A stretch of 64,000 nucleotides of DNA from Phaeobacter sp. A36a-5a (lineage in GTDB: Bacteria; Pseudomonadota; Alphaproteobacteria; Rhodobacterales; Rhodobacteraceae), in the NCBI RefSeq assembly GCF_037911135.1, contig NZ_JBBLYU010000001.1, forward strand, positions 1,674,001 through 1,738,000, written 5' to 3'. Below the pieces are notes generated by a model that did not search any database, was not told the origin of the DNA, and saw only the letters and a program-made list of their open reading frames with translations. Positions 1 to 8,660 of the stretch are shown here, piece by piece; positions within the stretch are counted from its first letter, which is position 1, and each line of letters starts with the position of its first letter. The translations under genes and the position numbers were made by a program.

Positions 1-434
1 AGCACCCCGCTGGACAGGCGCTTGCCGTAACCCAGCCGCAGCATTTCCGGCAGGGCGACGCCGCCGATTGTGAGCGCCCCCACCATCGAGGAGCCGCAGA
101 CCGCCCCGAAACCGGCGCTGGCCCCGATGGAGCCATAGGCGGCAGAGCCCTTGATCCGGACACCCTGATGCAGGAACTGGTAGAGGTTAGGTCCGATGCT
201 GGAGCGTCCGATCAGTTCACCCAGGAAGACAAACAGCGGCACTGCCAGCAGGATGTAGTCGATCCAGACGCCCCAGAGCTTCAGCTCAGACGAGACGATG
301 GAGGTTTCCCAGCCCTGGATCTGCCAGAGGAACGGCAGCGAGGCCGCCGCCAGGGCAAAGGGGATGGGCAGGCCGATGGTGATGAACATCATCAGCAGGC
401 CCAGCAGGCCAAGGCCGACAGTATACCATTCCAT
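1..434 (-). CDS. dctM: TRAP transporter large permease DctM, N-terminal part (runs off window)
   Basis: The translation begins MEWYTVGLGLLGLLMMF and continues through hydrophobic helices containing GELIGRSSIG and a glycine-rich stretch (AGFGAVCGSSM) typical of DctM, the 12-helix sodium-coupled permease of TRAP transporters. Only about 144 residues lie inside the window; the rest is beyond position 1. The ATG shares its A with the TAA stop of dctQ (TAATG), so the two are translationally coupled, as is usual for dctQ-dctM. Family assignment is firm. The substrate cannot be read from the permease, but the neighbouring cuyA/cuyZ genes suggest an organosulfonate. Confidence 0.9.
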   Translation of the reverse strand, partial: MEWYTVGLGLLGLLMMFITIGLPIPFALAAASLPFLWQIQGWETSIVSSELKLWGVWIDYILLAVPLFVFLGELIGRSSIGPNLYQFLHQGVRIKGSAAYGSIGASAGFGAVCGSSMVGALTIGGVALPEMLRLGYGKRLSSGV

Positions 435-943
435 TAGAGGTCTCCCGACGGGGCCGGAGTGCGGATCAGGCGGATCAGGCGCAATGCGGCATAAAGTGAG
501 AACAGCACCAGCGCGGTGGCGCCGGGGGCCCAGAACGCATAGCGGGGCCAGTGCAGGATTTCGGAGGCAACGCCGGAGTTGAAGGAGCGGATCGTGGCGC
601 TGACCCCGGCATAGGCAAAGAAACTGCCGACCCCCAGCATCAGGATATGGTTCACGATATCCAGCAGCCGCCGGGCGCTGGGGCGGAGCAGCTCCGTGAT
701 CATCGTGACCTTGGGAAAGGCGTCTTCGCGCAGGGCATAGGCGAGGCCGGCAAAGGCGACCGGAAACAGCAGCAGGGCTGTGGCTTCGGTCACCATCCGG
801 TCGGGTTTTCCCAGGCCGTAGCGCACAAAGACACCGTAGGAGATCCACAGCATCTGAACCAGAACCACAGCGGCGCCCGCTCCGGCCAGCCAGACGACTG
901 CGCGTTCCACGGCCCGGATCAGGCGGTCTAGACCGTCATCCAT
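434..943 (-). CDS. dctQ: TRAP transporter small permease DctQ
   Basis: A 169-residue protein with four hydrophobic segments (roughly residues 12-35, 45-68, 85-108 and 125-150), the size and topology of DctQ. DctQ is the small membrane subunit that pairs with DctM and helps dock the periplasmic binding protein. The start ATG is preceded by AAGGAG. It lies between dctP (upstream, 75-bp gap) and dctM (1-base overlap downstream), so dctP-dctQ-dctM form one operon on the minus strand. Confidence 0.9.
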   Translation of the reverse strand: MDDGLDRLIRAVERAVVWLAGAGAAVVLVQMLWISYGVFVRYGLGKPDRMVTEATALLLFPVAFAGLAYALREDAFPKVTMITELLRPSARRLLDIVNHILMLGVGSFFAYAGVSATIRSFNSGVASEILHWPRYAFWAPGATALVLFSLYAALRLIRLIRTPAPSGDL

Positions 944-1018
944 GACAGGGCTCCTTGTTGGAGGTGTTCAGTTCCCGGCGGCGGGCAAGGTGCCGCACCG
1001 CCGGGCCGGGGGGGAGCC

Positions 1019-2002
1019 TTAGGGCGCGTGGCTTGCCAGCAGGGAGCGGATGCTGTCGGCCATTTCCGCGCCGCAGGCCTCGTTCACCGTTTCATCCCAT
1101 TTGGGTTTGACGCTGGCGATCAGGGCTTCGCGCTGGTCATCGGAAATGGACACTGCCGCACCGCCGCCCTGCATCACCGCATTGCCGACCTGCTGGTCGA
1201 CCCATGCCTCATAGCGCGGCTGCAGCCATTCCTCGGTCTCGGCCGCCGCGGCCGTCAGCGCCGCCTGCTCATCCGCGGTCAGAGCGTCGAACTTGTTCTT
1301 GTTCATCATGTACTGGATGTTGCCATAGAACAGGTTGGCGTTGACCATATAGGGCATCACGGTCCACAGCTTCCAGGAGCTGTAGGTAGCAACCCCCATG
1401 TTGATGCCGTCCACGACACCGCGTTCGGCTGACTGGAACACTTCCTTGGGCGCCACGAACACCGGCTCGCCGCCCCAGGTCTCGATCATCATGCTGACCA
1501 GCGGCCCGATGGAGCGCACCAGCTTGCCGTTCAGGTTGCCGATGTCGCTGATCGGCTCCTCGAACCACCATTCCTGATCGTAGGAATAGTTCGAGTTGAA
1601 CAGCGGCACCAGACCGGCGTTTGCGGCCTCATCGCGGATCAGCTCAGCATAGGCGGCATCGAGGCCGGTCTGGTCTTCCAGGCTGACCTCGGCCGGATAC
1701 AGCGACGTGACCGCGTAGCAGGGCAGGCGGTTGTCGGCGTTGATCCAGCTGATGTCGGAGACGCCGCCCTGAACGGAATCGACGCCCTCGGACCAGCCGT
1801 GCAGCGTGGCCGAAGGGAACACCTCAACCTTGACGGAGCCGCCGGTTTTTTCCGCGACGAGGTCCGCGAAATGGGTGAAGCCCTGATAGCGGATGTCGGA
1901 TTCGTTCACATAGGTGCTGAGGCGCAGCGTGGTCTCGGCGGAGGCCGCGCCTGCGGCCAGGGCAGCCGCCAGGGCAACTGCGGATGTTGTCGTTCTGATC
2001 AT
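1019..2002 (-). CDS. dctP: TRAP transporter periplasmic substrate-binding protein DctP
   Basis: A 327-residue protein with a clear Sec signal peptide (MIRTTTSAVALAAALAAGAA, cleavage near ASA-E at about residue 22), then a DctP/TAXI-type fold: TTLRLSTYVNES at the mature N-terminus, the GKLVRS region where family members carry the ligand-contacting Arg, and the helical C-terminus. Start supported by GGGAGG 6 nt upstream. It captures the ligand in the periplasm for DctQM. It is divergent from a LysR gene (start 2218). By context with cuyA and cuyZ it may bind cysteate or a related C2/C3 sulfonate; that is inference only. Confidence 0.92.
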   Translation of the reverse strand: MIRTTTSAVALAAALAAGAASAETTLRLSTYVNESDIRYQGFTHFADLVAEKTGGSVKVEVFPSATLHGWSEGVDSVQGGVSDISWINADNRLPCYAVTSLYPAEVSLEDQTGLDAAYAELIRDEAANAGLVPLFNSNYSYDQEWWFEEPISDIGNLNGKLVRSIGPLVSMMIETWGGEPVFVAPKEVFQSAERGVVDGINMGVATYSSWKLWTVMPYMVNANLFYGNIQYMMNKNKFDALTADEQAALTAAAAETEEWLQPRYEAWVDQQVGNAVMQGGGAAVSISDDQREALIASVKPKWDETVNEACGAEMADSIRSLLASHAP

Positions 2003-2217
2003 TCGTTCCTCCCTTGAAACTCGGGCTTCATGGCGGCTCTCAAGGACGCCGGACCCGTGGCTCCCCCTTTTGGTGATTTTGGCCTGAGGCCCGGGATGCC
2101 TGTAGGGAAGGCTAGGTGCTGCCGTGCGGGGTTGGCCAACTCAAAAAAAACATTAAACTATTCGAAAAGCGCATAGATGTTTGTTTCCAGTATCTTGCTG
2201 CTGGGCTGGAGGGGCAA

Positions 2218-3102
2218 TTGGATATCAACTGGCTGCGGGACTTTACCTGCCTGGCGCGGACGCTGAATTTCACCCGCTCCGCGGAAGAGCGGAATATCAC
2301 CCAGTCGGCCTTCAGCCGGCGGATCAAGTCGCTGGAGATCTGGATGGGGGTGCCGCTGATAAAACGCTCCAGCTACCCGGTGCAGCTGTCTGAGGCGGGC
2401 CAGCAGTTTCTGCCGGTAGCGCTGGAGCTGATTGCGAACCTCACCGACATCCGTCAGACCCTGCGGGCGCAGGAGCAGGGCAGCACCGCGTTTCAGCGCG
2501 TCGCGGTGCTGCATACGATCTCGGTCAACTACCTGTCGCTGCGGATAGCCGAACTGGAAGACAGCATTCCGAACCTGCGGGTGCGGATCTATTCCGACAA
2601 CCTGCGCACCTGCTGCCAGCTGCTCTCGGACGGCACCTGCGATTTCCTGCTGTATTACCGGCACAAGGACGTGCAGCCGGTGTTCGATGAGGCGCAATTC
2701 GCGCGCAAGGACATCGGCACCGAGCTGATGCTGCCGGTGGCAGAGGCCGCCGCGGCCAGGGCTGGGGGGTGGGATCTGGACCGGGGCGGGCGCGGGCCGT
2801 TTCCCTATCTCGGTTATGATCCAAGCAGTTTCCTGGGATCGGTGGTTGACCAGACCATCGGCAGCCGCACGCCTCCGTTGTCGCTGCGCTATATGGATGC
2901 GCTGACCGAAGCCATCAAACGCCGGATGCTGTCCGGCAGCGGCATCGCCTGGCTGCCCGAAAGCGTGGTGGCGGCGGAACTGGCTGCAGGCCGTGTGGTT
3001 CAGGTTGGCGGCCCTGTCTGGCAGGCGCAGCTGACCCTGTCGCTGTTCTGCTCGCTTGAACGCCTGGACAAGACCGGGCTGCAGGTTTGGGATGCGTTAT
3101 GA
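2218..3102 (+). CDS. LysR-family transcriptional regulator, divergent from the TRAP operon
   Basis: An N-terminal winged HTH (about residues 2-60: DINWLRDFTCLARTLNFTRS, then AEERNITQSAFSRRIKSLE) followed by a LysR effector domain to about residue 294. An in-frame ATG exists upstream at 2116, but TTG at 2218 is preferred: GGAGGGG lies 4 nt upstream and the protein then begins exactly at the conserved LysR N-terminus (M-DINWLRDF). LysR regulators usually control the divergent gene, here dctP. Its stop overlaps by 6 bp the stop of the convergent second LysR gene. Confidence 0.88.
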   Translation: MDINWLRDFTCLARTLNFTRSAEERNITQSAFSRRIKSLEIWMGVPLIKRSSYPVQLSEAGQQFLPVALELIANLTDIRQTLRAQEQGSTAFQRVAVLHTISVNYLSLRIAELEDSIPNLRVRIYSDNLRTCCQLLSDGTCDFLLYYRHKDVQPVFDEAQFARKDIGTELMLPVAEAAAARAGGWDLDRGGRGPFPYLGYDPSSFLGSVVDQTIGSRTPPLSLRYMDALTEAIKRRMLSGSGIAWLPESVVAAELAAGRVVQVGGPVWQAQLTLSLFCSLERLDKTGLQVWDAL

Positions 3103-3993
3103 CAGGCCAGGGCAATCCGCCGAATCGCCCAGCAGGCGCCAGACCGCTTCCTGCTGACGGCTGCCGCGCCCGGCGAGGCGGATCATCACCACGTTCAGCT
3201 CTTCCGCGGGCAGGCTGGGCACCTGCTGCAGGCGGGCGGCGTCAAGATGCGGCTTGACCAGGCTCAGCGGCAGCCAGGCAACGCCGATCCCGTCCAGCGC
3301 ATATTCGCAAGCCGCCAGCGTCAGCGCGGTTTCGGCCTTGGGCAGCAGCACGGTGCCGTCCGGCAGCCGGGGGTGAATTGCCTGGCTTGCCACCCGGCCA
3401 AGAAATACATCGGACGGGTAGGTGATCGCGGGGATTTCGGTTTGCTCCATCGCGGCCATAAGGGCGGGCGCGGCAACCGGCACCAGATGGTCGGTGCCCA
3501 ATGCCCGGGTGCCGAAGGCCTCGGGCAGCGCAAGGTTTCCGCCGCCGATCCAGTCATATGCGACGGCGAAGTCGGCATCGCCAGACAGCAGCTGCATCAG
3601 GCAGGCATCGCGGTTGCCGGAGCGCACCCGCACCGGCTGGTCCTGCGCGGCGGTCAGCAGTTTCACGATCCAGGGGGATATGGTTGCCGTGATCGCGTGC
3701 TGGCAGGCAAAGGCAACGCCGCGGCCGCCGCTCTCGGCTGAGACCTTCAGGTCGTGCTCCAGGCGGCGCAGGCGGGCGCTGAGCTCGCGCAGTTCAGGCT
3801 CCATCGCCATGACGCCGGGCAGGATTGTCACCGGCTTGCGGGAGCGGTCGAACAGTTGGGCGCCAAGGCGGGTCTCGATGCCGCGCACCCGCCGGGTGAA
3901 GGCGGGCTGGGTCAGCAGGCGCTGCTCTGCCGCGCGCGCCAGAGAGCCAGTGTCAATCACCGCAAGTATGTCGTCGATCCAGTCCAGCTGCAT
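3097..3993 (-). CDS. LysR-family transcriptional regulator next to cuyA (CuyR-like)
   Basis: A 298-residue LysR protein: HTH at the N-terminus (MQLDWIDDILAVIDTGSLAR, then AAEQRLLTQPAFTRRVRGIE) and a co-inducer domain after residue 90. It is transcribed divergently from cuyA across a 122-bp intergenic region, the classical arrangement for a LysR activator of the adjacent gene. In Ruegeria (Silicibacter) pomeroyi a LysR gene cuyR is linked to cuyA/cuyZ, so a CuyR role is likely. Two other Cys-metabolism-type LysR roles cannot be excluded from sequence alone. Confidence 0.88.
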   Translation of the reverse strand: MQLDWIDDILAVIDTGSLARAAEQRLLTQPAFTRRVRGIETRLGAQLFDRSRKPVTILPGVMAMEPELRELSARLRRLEHDLKVSAESGGRGVAFACQHAITATISPWIVKLLTAAQDQPVRVRSGNRDACLMQLLSGDADFAVAYDWIGGGNLALPEAFGTRALGTDHLVPVAAPALMAAMEQTEIPAITYPSDVFLGRVASQAIHPRLPDGTVLLPKAETALTLAACEYALDGIGVAWLPLSLVKPHLDAARLQQVPSLPAEELNVVMIRLAGRGSRQQEAVWRLLGDSADCPGLS

Positions 3994-4115
3994 GGCGGCA
4001 GATTAGGTCGAAAATGTCATAACATGCAAGATCGGCAATTTTAGCTGCGGATTTTGCATTAGTTTACTGTGTTTGGGTTGGGTAACTTGCAGGAAATCCA
4101 CATTAGGAGAGTCCC
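3994..4115. promoter_or_regulatory. Divergent LysR/cuyA promoter region with an ATGCAA...TTGCAT inverted repeat
   Basis: This 122-bp intergenic region is A/T-richer than its flanks. ATGCAA at 4024-4029 is matched by TTGCAT at 4054-4059, an inverted pair 30 bp centre to centre. It lies between the LysR start (3993) and the cuyA Shine-Dalgarno AGGAGAG. Such spaced dyads are compatible with LysR tetramer binding, but the arms are short. Confidence 0.4.
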
Positions 4116-5132
4116 ATGCACCTTGCCCGCTTCCCCCGCCGTTTCATCGCGCATCTGCCCACGCCGCTTGAGCGGCTCGACCGCCTGAGCAAGGAGCTGG
4201 GCGGGCCCGAGATCTGGATCAAGCGGGACGATTGCACCGGGCTGTCCACCGGCGGCAATAAAACCCGCAAGCTGGAGTTCCTGATGGCAGAGGCGGAGCT
4301 GCAGGGAGCCGATATGGTGATGACCCAGGGTGCCACCCAATCGAACCATGCCCGCCAGACTGCGGCCTTTGCGGCTAAGCTGGGCCTCGATTGCCATATC
4401 CTGCTGGAGGACCGCACCGGCTCGAACAACGCGAATTACAACAACAACGGCAACGTACTGCTGGACCACCTGCATGGCGCCACCACCGAAAAGCGCCCCG
4501 GCGGTCTGGACATGAATGCGGAAATGGAGGCCGTGGCCGAGAAATTCCGCGCCGATGGCAGAAAGGTCTATACGATCCCCGGCGGCGGCTCCAACGCCAC
4601 GGGCGCACTGGGCTATGTGAACTGCGCCTTTGAGATCCTGCAGCAGGCCAATGCCGGCGGGCTGAAGATCGACCATATCGTTCATGCCACCGGCTCTGCC
4701 GGAACCCAGGCGGGGCTGATCACAGGCCTGAAGGCGATGAACGCGCAGATCCCGCTCTTGGGTATCGGTGTCCGGGCGCCCAAGCCCAAGCAGGAAGAGA
4801 ACGTCTATAACCTGGCCTGCGCCACGGCGGAGAAGCTGGGCTGCGGCGGCATCGTGCAGCGCGAAGATGTGGTGGCCAACACGGATTATGTCGGCGAGGG
4901 TTATGGCATCCCGACCGAAGGCGGTCTGGAGGCGATCCGGATGTTTGCCGAGCTGGAAAGCATCCTGCTGGATCCGGTCTACTCCGCCAAGGGGGCGGCC
5001 GGCTTCATCGATCTGATCCGCAAGGGGCATTTCAAGAAAGGTGAGCGGGTGGTATTCCTGCATACCGGCGGCGCGGCGGCACTGTTCGGATATGATGCCG
5101 CCTTTGACCATAAGGCCCGCTGGACATCCTGA
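4116..5132 (+). CDS. cuyA: L-cysteate sulfo-lyase (PLP-dependent)
   Basis: A 338-residue fold-type II PLP enzyme of the D-cysteine desulfhydrase/ACC-deaminase family. The Schiff-base lysine is K49 in [12 protein letters not shown], followed by the substrate loop [15 protein letters not shown] (residues about 70-84) and [13 protein letters not shown], which binds the cofactor phosphate. The overall sequence is of the CuyA type, which converts L-cysteate to pyruvate, ammonium and sulfite. The start has AGGAGAG 6 nt upstream. The neighbouring LysR gene and the downstream YeiH-family exporter match the cuyR/cuyA/cuyZ grouping known from Ruegeria. D-cysteine desulfhydrase is the main alternative. 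Confidence 0.88.
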   Translation: MHLARFPRRFIAHLPTPLERLDRLSKELGGPEIWIKRDDCTGLSTGGNKTRKLEFLMAEAELQGADMVMTQGATQSNHARQTAAFAAKLGLDCHILLEDRTGSNNANYNNNGNVLLDHLHGATTEKRPGGLDMNAEMEAVAEKFRADGRKVYTIPGGGSNATGALGYVNCAFEILQQANAGGLKIDHIVHATGSAGTQAGLITGLKAMNAQIPLLGIGVRAPKPKQEENVYNLACATAEKLGCGGIVQREDVVANTDYVGEGYGIPTEGGLEAIRMFAELESILLDPVYSAKGAAGFIDLIRKGHFKKGERVVFLHTGGAAALFGYDAAFDHKARWTS

Positions 5133-5249
5133 TCCGCGTTCTTCTGTGCGGCCTGCCCTCTTAGGGTCGCACATTCTCTGTAGAATGCCATGCCTGGCCC
5201 ATGACCGGGGCCAGTGCGTGCATTTGCACTTCCGATTGAGGAGAGGCCA

Positions 5250-6236
5250 ATGATTTCGGCGATCAAACCGCGCTGGGACAGCCACTTTGGCGGCATACTG
5301 CTCGTCTGCGTGATCGCCGCCGCCGCAACCTTTCTGTCAGAACACTATGGCGCGCCTGCCATGCTGTTTGCGCTGCTGATCGGGATGGCCTTCCATTTCC
5401 TGAACAGCGACCCGGCGTTTTCACCCGGTCTGGACTTTTCCGCAAAGACCCTGCTGCGCGTTGGTGTTGCTCTGCTGGGGCTGAGACTGAGCATCGGCGA
5501 CGTGGAGAGCGTGGGGCTGGGCGCTGTCGCCGCGGTGGCCGGTTTCGTCATTGCCACCCTCGCCTGGGGGGCGGCCCTGTCCTTCCTGTTCGGCCGCCGC
5601 CTTGCCTTCGGCCTTCTCGCAGGTGGAGCCGTGGCGATATGCGGGGCCTCCGCCGCGCTGGCCATTGCCTCCGTTCTGCCGCCGCGCAGCGGCCGCGAGC
5701 AGGACACCCTGTTTGTCGTGATCGGCGTTACCGCCCTTTCGACCATCGCCATGATTGTCTATCCGGTCCTCTTTGCGGCCGTCGGGATGAGCGACCTGGA
5801 AAGCGGTTTCCTGATTGGCGCCACCATTCACGATGTCGCCCAGGTGGTCGGGGCTGGCTATTCCATCAGCGAAGAGGCCGGGGTCATTGCCACCTTTGTG
5901 AAAATGGTCAGGGTGGCTTTGCTGCCCGTGGTGATGCTTCTTGTCATGGCCAGCTTCCGCGGCGCACAAGCGCAAAAACTGTCGCTGCCGTGGTTCCTTG
6001 TTCTGTTCATTGTCCTGGCGGTTCTTGCAAACACCGTTTCAGTGCCGCAGGCAATTACCGAAGCGGCAGGCGCCCTGTCGCGCTGGTGCCTGGTTATCGC
6101 CATCTCGGCACTTGGCGTGAAGACCAGCCTCTCCACGATCCTCAAGGTGAAACCCAGCTACGGAATTATCCTTCTGGCCGAGACGCTGTTTCTTCTAGCC
6201 CTGGCGGTCGCTTTTGTCATGGGCTTGGGTTTGTAA
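5250..6236 (+). CDS. cuyZ: YeiH/UPF0324-family putative sulfite/sulfate exporter (CuyZ-like)
   Basis: A 328-residue polytopic inner-membrane protein with about 9-10 hydrophobic helices. It has the family signatures GVALLGLRLS (about residue 72) and GGAVAICGASAALAIASVLP (about residue 126), typical of the conserved hypothetical 698 / YeiH family (PF03601). ATG at 5250 is chosen because GAGGAGAGG lies 4-5 nt upstream; the in-frame start at 5214 lacks this. It follows cuyA by 117 bp in the same direction. Its likely role is removal of the sulfite released by CuyA, as proposed for CuyZ. Confidence 0.85.
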   Translation: MISAIKPRWDSHFGGILLVCVIAAAATFLSEHYGAPAMLFALLIGMAFHFLNSDPAFSPGLDFSAKTLLRVGVALLGLRLSIGDVESVGLGAVAAVAGFVIATLAWGAALSFLFGRRLAFGLLAGGAVAICGASAALAIASVLPPRSGREQDTLFVVIGVTALSTIAMIVYPVLFAAVGMSDLESGFLIGATIHDVAQVVGAGYSISEEAGVIATFVKMVRVALLPVVMLLVMASFRGAQAQKLSLPWFLVLFIVLAVLANTVSVPQAITEAAGALSRWCLVIAISALGVKTSLSTILKVKPSYGIILLAETLFLLALAVAFVMGLGL

Positions 6237-6988
6237 GCGTGGGTGGTCGAGGGCTAGCGGAAAGCTTCTAAACCCGAACGACCGCTGCAACGACACGCGC
6301 TGCATCGCAACGATGGACGCGCTATGTGCGAGAACAGATGCTGCGTCAGCAATTGTCAAATTTCCAATGTCAGTTTTGTCCGGCGACCTGTGAATTCGGG
6401 TGAGTGATCTCGCTGCGGCGCGCATGAGTGACCGCTCTTCCTGCTGCTTGGCGGCATCAAATTTCTTGCTCACGCGGCGATTTTTCTGCTGCGAGCACGC
6501 GCAGCGAGAACATCCAAGGTACAGGTTGGGCTCACTACCGACTTGCGGCGATGCGGCGGCAGGGTTGCAGCGAAACTTCACCAAGACGCTTCTACCAGAC
6601 AACGCAAGGCAGCCCAATCACGACATTCAGGCAGGGCGCAGCGCAAGCGCCGCTGCAAGCGCGAAAGGTCTCCCGAAAGCGGACCTTCAAGCCTGTCCAA
6701 TTGATCCAGGCGATACTGCGATCAGTGTAGACGTCAGCGACGCGCAGGAAAGCGGGCTTTGCAAAGTCGGAGCTTCTTTCTTGCCCTGTCGCCACTCTGC
6801 TGCGTTGCAGCGAAGCAAAGCAGACCTTTCCGCACTATTACCCTCTAACGCAGAATACTTCGAAGTCTTTCGACCTACGGATGGACTTCAGATGCTATCC
6901 ATAGACCGTTGGCGAAATGCCAAGGATGTGGAGGGTTGCGGTGGTCGGAGGACCAACTATGTCAATTCCTAACCTTCCCGCAATTCGC
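6237..6988. other. Gene-poor left edge of the accessory island
   Basis: About 750 bp with no convincing gene. Several overlapping open frames exist, but none has a recognisable domain or a good ribosome binding site. The stretch contains one copy of the 80-bp boundary repeat (6538-6617). Composition is less GC-biased than the flanking core genes. Confidence 0.5.
6538..6617 (+). repeat. 80-bp boundary repeat, left copy (inverted relative to 15280-15359)
   Basis: Read on the plus strand, this segment starts CCGACTTGCGGCGATGCGGC and ends AGCCCAA. It aligns without gaps to the reverse complement of 15280-15359 with 67 of 80 identical bases; the first 27 bases are identical. It sits in non-coding DNA at the left side of the island. 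Confidence 0.85.
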
Positions 6989-7590
6989 ATGCGTCACGCT
7001 CCCTGGAACAAGGGCGTATCATAGGCCAAAAACGTCCTTTGCGTCCCAAGCATGTCTGGGCAATTCGCGTTCGCCTTGAACTCTCCGATAGGGTGCGTGA
7101 TCTGGCACTCTTCAACTTGGCAATAGACAGCAAACTCAGAGGATGTGATCTCGTCCGTTTGCGTGTTGTTGACGTTTATGCAGCAGGCCACGTGAAAGAG
7201 CACGCGTCCATAACCCAAAGCAAAACCAGTCAACCGGTTCGGTTCGAAATTACCGAAGGAACGCGATCTTCGCTTCAGGCCTGGCTGAATATGCCAATAA
7301 TGAAGAAATCGGAGTTTCTTTGGCCTGGAAGACTGCACGATCGGCCGCACATAGGTACACGCCAATACGCGCGACTGGTTCGGGATTGGGTGAAATCCAT
7401 TGGCTTGGAGCCAAGCGCCTATGGAACACATTCGATGCGGCGTACCAAGGTGGCTCAGATTTATCGCAAAACCGGGAACCTTCGAGCGGTTCAGCTCCTT
7501 CTCGGCCATACCAAGATGGATAGCACAGTCCGCTACTTAGGGGTTGACCTGGAAGATGCCTTGTCAATTTCCGAGAGTGTCGAGATCTAG
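6989..7590 (+). pseudogene. Tyrosine recombinase/integrase, short form, with 5' frameshift
   Basis: The main frame (7018-7590) encodes a catalytic-domain-only tyrosine recombinase. With TTG 7039 counted as residue 1, it has R34 (LRGCDLV), K62, the H131-S-M-R134 box, H157 (LLLGH) and nucleophile Y166 (TVRYLG), so all catalytic residues are present. Short recombinases of this type usually begin with an extra segment like PWNKG...GQK..LRPKHVW. That segment is here in another frame: ATG at 6989 reads MRHAPWNKG, then one base is missing around 7016-7017, and the reading continues IIGQKRPLRPKH in the main frame. Translation from TTG 7039 could still give an almost complete protein. Confidence 0.8.
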
Positions 7591-7681
7591 GACGCCAAGA
7601 CGTTAAAAAACATACCCAAAGCCTTGCCTCTGACTTGTAGAGCCTTAGGCAAGGCTCCAGCGGGAGGAGAGGATACTGGCT

Positions 7682-7804
7682 CTCAAAGGCGATTTAAGCG
7701 GCTGGTGGTCCCGCCGGATCACTGCTGGACACAGGTTTGTATATCGCGTCAGCGGCAAAGGTAATGGACAGAGCCTGGAGATCGCCCAGCTGCGTCATAA
7801 CTAC
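7682..7804 (+). pseudogene. Relic of a YoeB/Txe-type mRNA interferase toxin
   Basis: The frame at 7682 reads LKGDLSGWWSRRITAGHRFV, then YRV, and after a few residues LEIAQLRHNY. This is the conserved C-terminal half of YoeB toxins (LKGxLSGxWSRRI...HRLVYRV...IAQxRYHY). The N-terminal half is not readable: an in-frame TAG sits at 7646-7648, and the family's GLGKPEPL segment appears only in another frame (LGKAP). The normal stop after HY is lost, and the frame runs on to 7981. No Phd/YefM antitoxin gene precedes it; the integrase occupies that place. Confidence 0.72.
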
Positions 7805-8059
7805 TGTTCGATCAGGCTCTTCGCGACAATGCTCACAATCACGAAAGTATATGCTCCAAGGCTTTTGCCGCAGCTATTTGTCTGGCTTCAGCCGAGGGTC
7901 TGTGGAAACTCGCCTGGTTTCTCGACGATGAGGATGTTTCAGTCGATTTTGGGGAGGCAGCCGGATCCAGGAACACTTTAGCGTCTTATACGCCGGAGAG
8001 GGCTGAATCCGCGCTTGTGTGGCGTTTTCTGCGGTGCAGCTTGAGTTGAGCACCGCCCT

Positions 8060-8202
8060 TCAGGCCGGAATGGCAGTCAGAAGCCCGCGTACCCCGATCG
8101 GGGCTATCATTCGCTTGATCTTATCGGCGAGGACATGGAAGGCCATCTTGGTACGGACGTTCTTGGGCGTTCGCATACGGAAGTGGGTCGCCTCATCTCC
8201 AC
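8060..8202 (-). pseudogene. C-terminal relic of an insertion-sequence transposase (IS1182/IS5-like)
   Basis: On the minus strand an open stretch reads THFRMRTPKNVRTKMAFHVL, then ADKIKRMI, and ends TAIPA-stop (TGA at 8060-8062). The pattern (T/H)xF..R..KNVxTEMxLHVLAYN(I/M)KRMI is the typical C-terminus of IS1182-type transposases. A TAA at 8214-8216 interrupts the frame, and no upstream transposase domain is visible. The flanking DNA (7982-8059 and 8203-8417) contains no recognisable gene. Confidence 0.55.
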
Positions 8203-8417
8203 TCAATGGTGGTTACGATGAGCCGGAAACCCGCTGTTATCAAATCGCGCTACACTGTCCCATTGGCGCTGACGTCAGACAATGTCAGATTGGACGTTAC
8301 CGTCTTTGCGGCCCGTGCCACTCGGTATGTCCTGCAGGTCGGCCTGGTGGCTCCGTGCATTGCAAGAGTTGGACGAAAGCGGCATAGGCGAAGTCTATCA
8401 CGCTGCGATTGAGTATA

Positions 8418-8660
8418 TCATCCCGGCGGCCTCCGAACGGAGTTCCCGCCAGCAATGATCCGGTTGATGAGACCCGCTACGGCTCGATGCGCCTCTATCT
8501 CGCCATCAGTAACAGCTGCGTTTTCATGCGTCTTTGCAGCGTCCCGCAGGATACCCACGATCTCGCGCTCGGGCAGGAGCTTGTGATCGTTCATCGCCAG
8601 CAGCAGTGCTTCGCAGATCGAGAGGGCAGCCATTCCCGAGAAGTCTTTCTCGCTGAGCAT
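8418..8660 (-). CDS. Small uncharacterised protein (80 aa)
   Basis: Reads MLSEKDFSGMAALSICEALL and ends INRIIAGGNSVRRPPG. It looks helical and acidic in the middle, with no signal peptide or membrane segment. The start at 8660 is preferred over an in-frame ATG at 8726 because GGAAGG lies 9 nt upstream. It is divergent from the Crp/Fnr gene (start 8814) and could be its target. I recognise no domain; a role in the island's stress-type module is only inferred from position. Confidence 0.6.
   Translation of the reverse strand: MLSEKDFSGMAALSICEALLLAMNDHKLLPEREIVGILRDAAKTHENAAVTDGEIEAHRAVAGLINRIIAGGNSVRRPPG

Noticed and set aside
6400-6972. 190-codon frame at the island edge
   Set aside because: It runs through the boundary repeat, whose inverted copy is non-coding; no domain and atypical cysteine-rich composition.
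8019-8387. 122-codon plus-strand frame
   Set aside because: It overlaps the transposase relic on the opposite strand and has no support.
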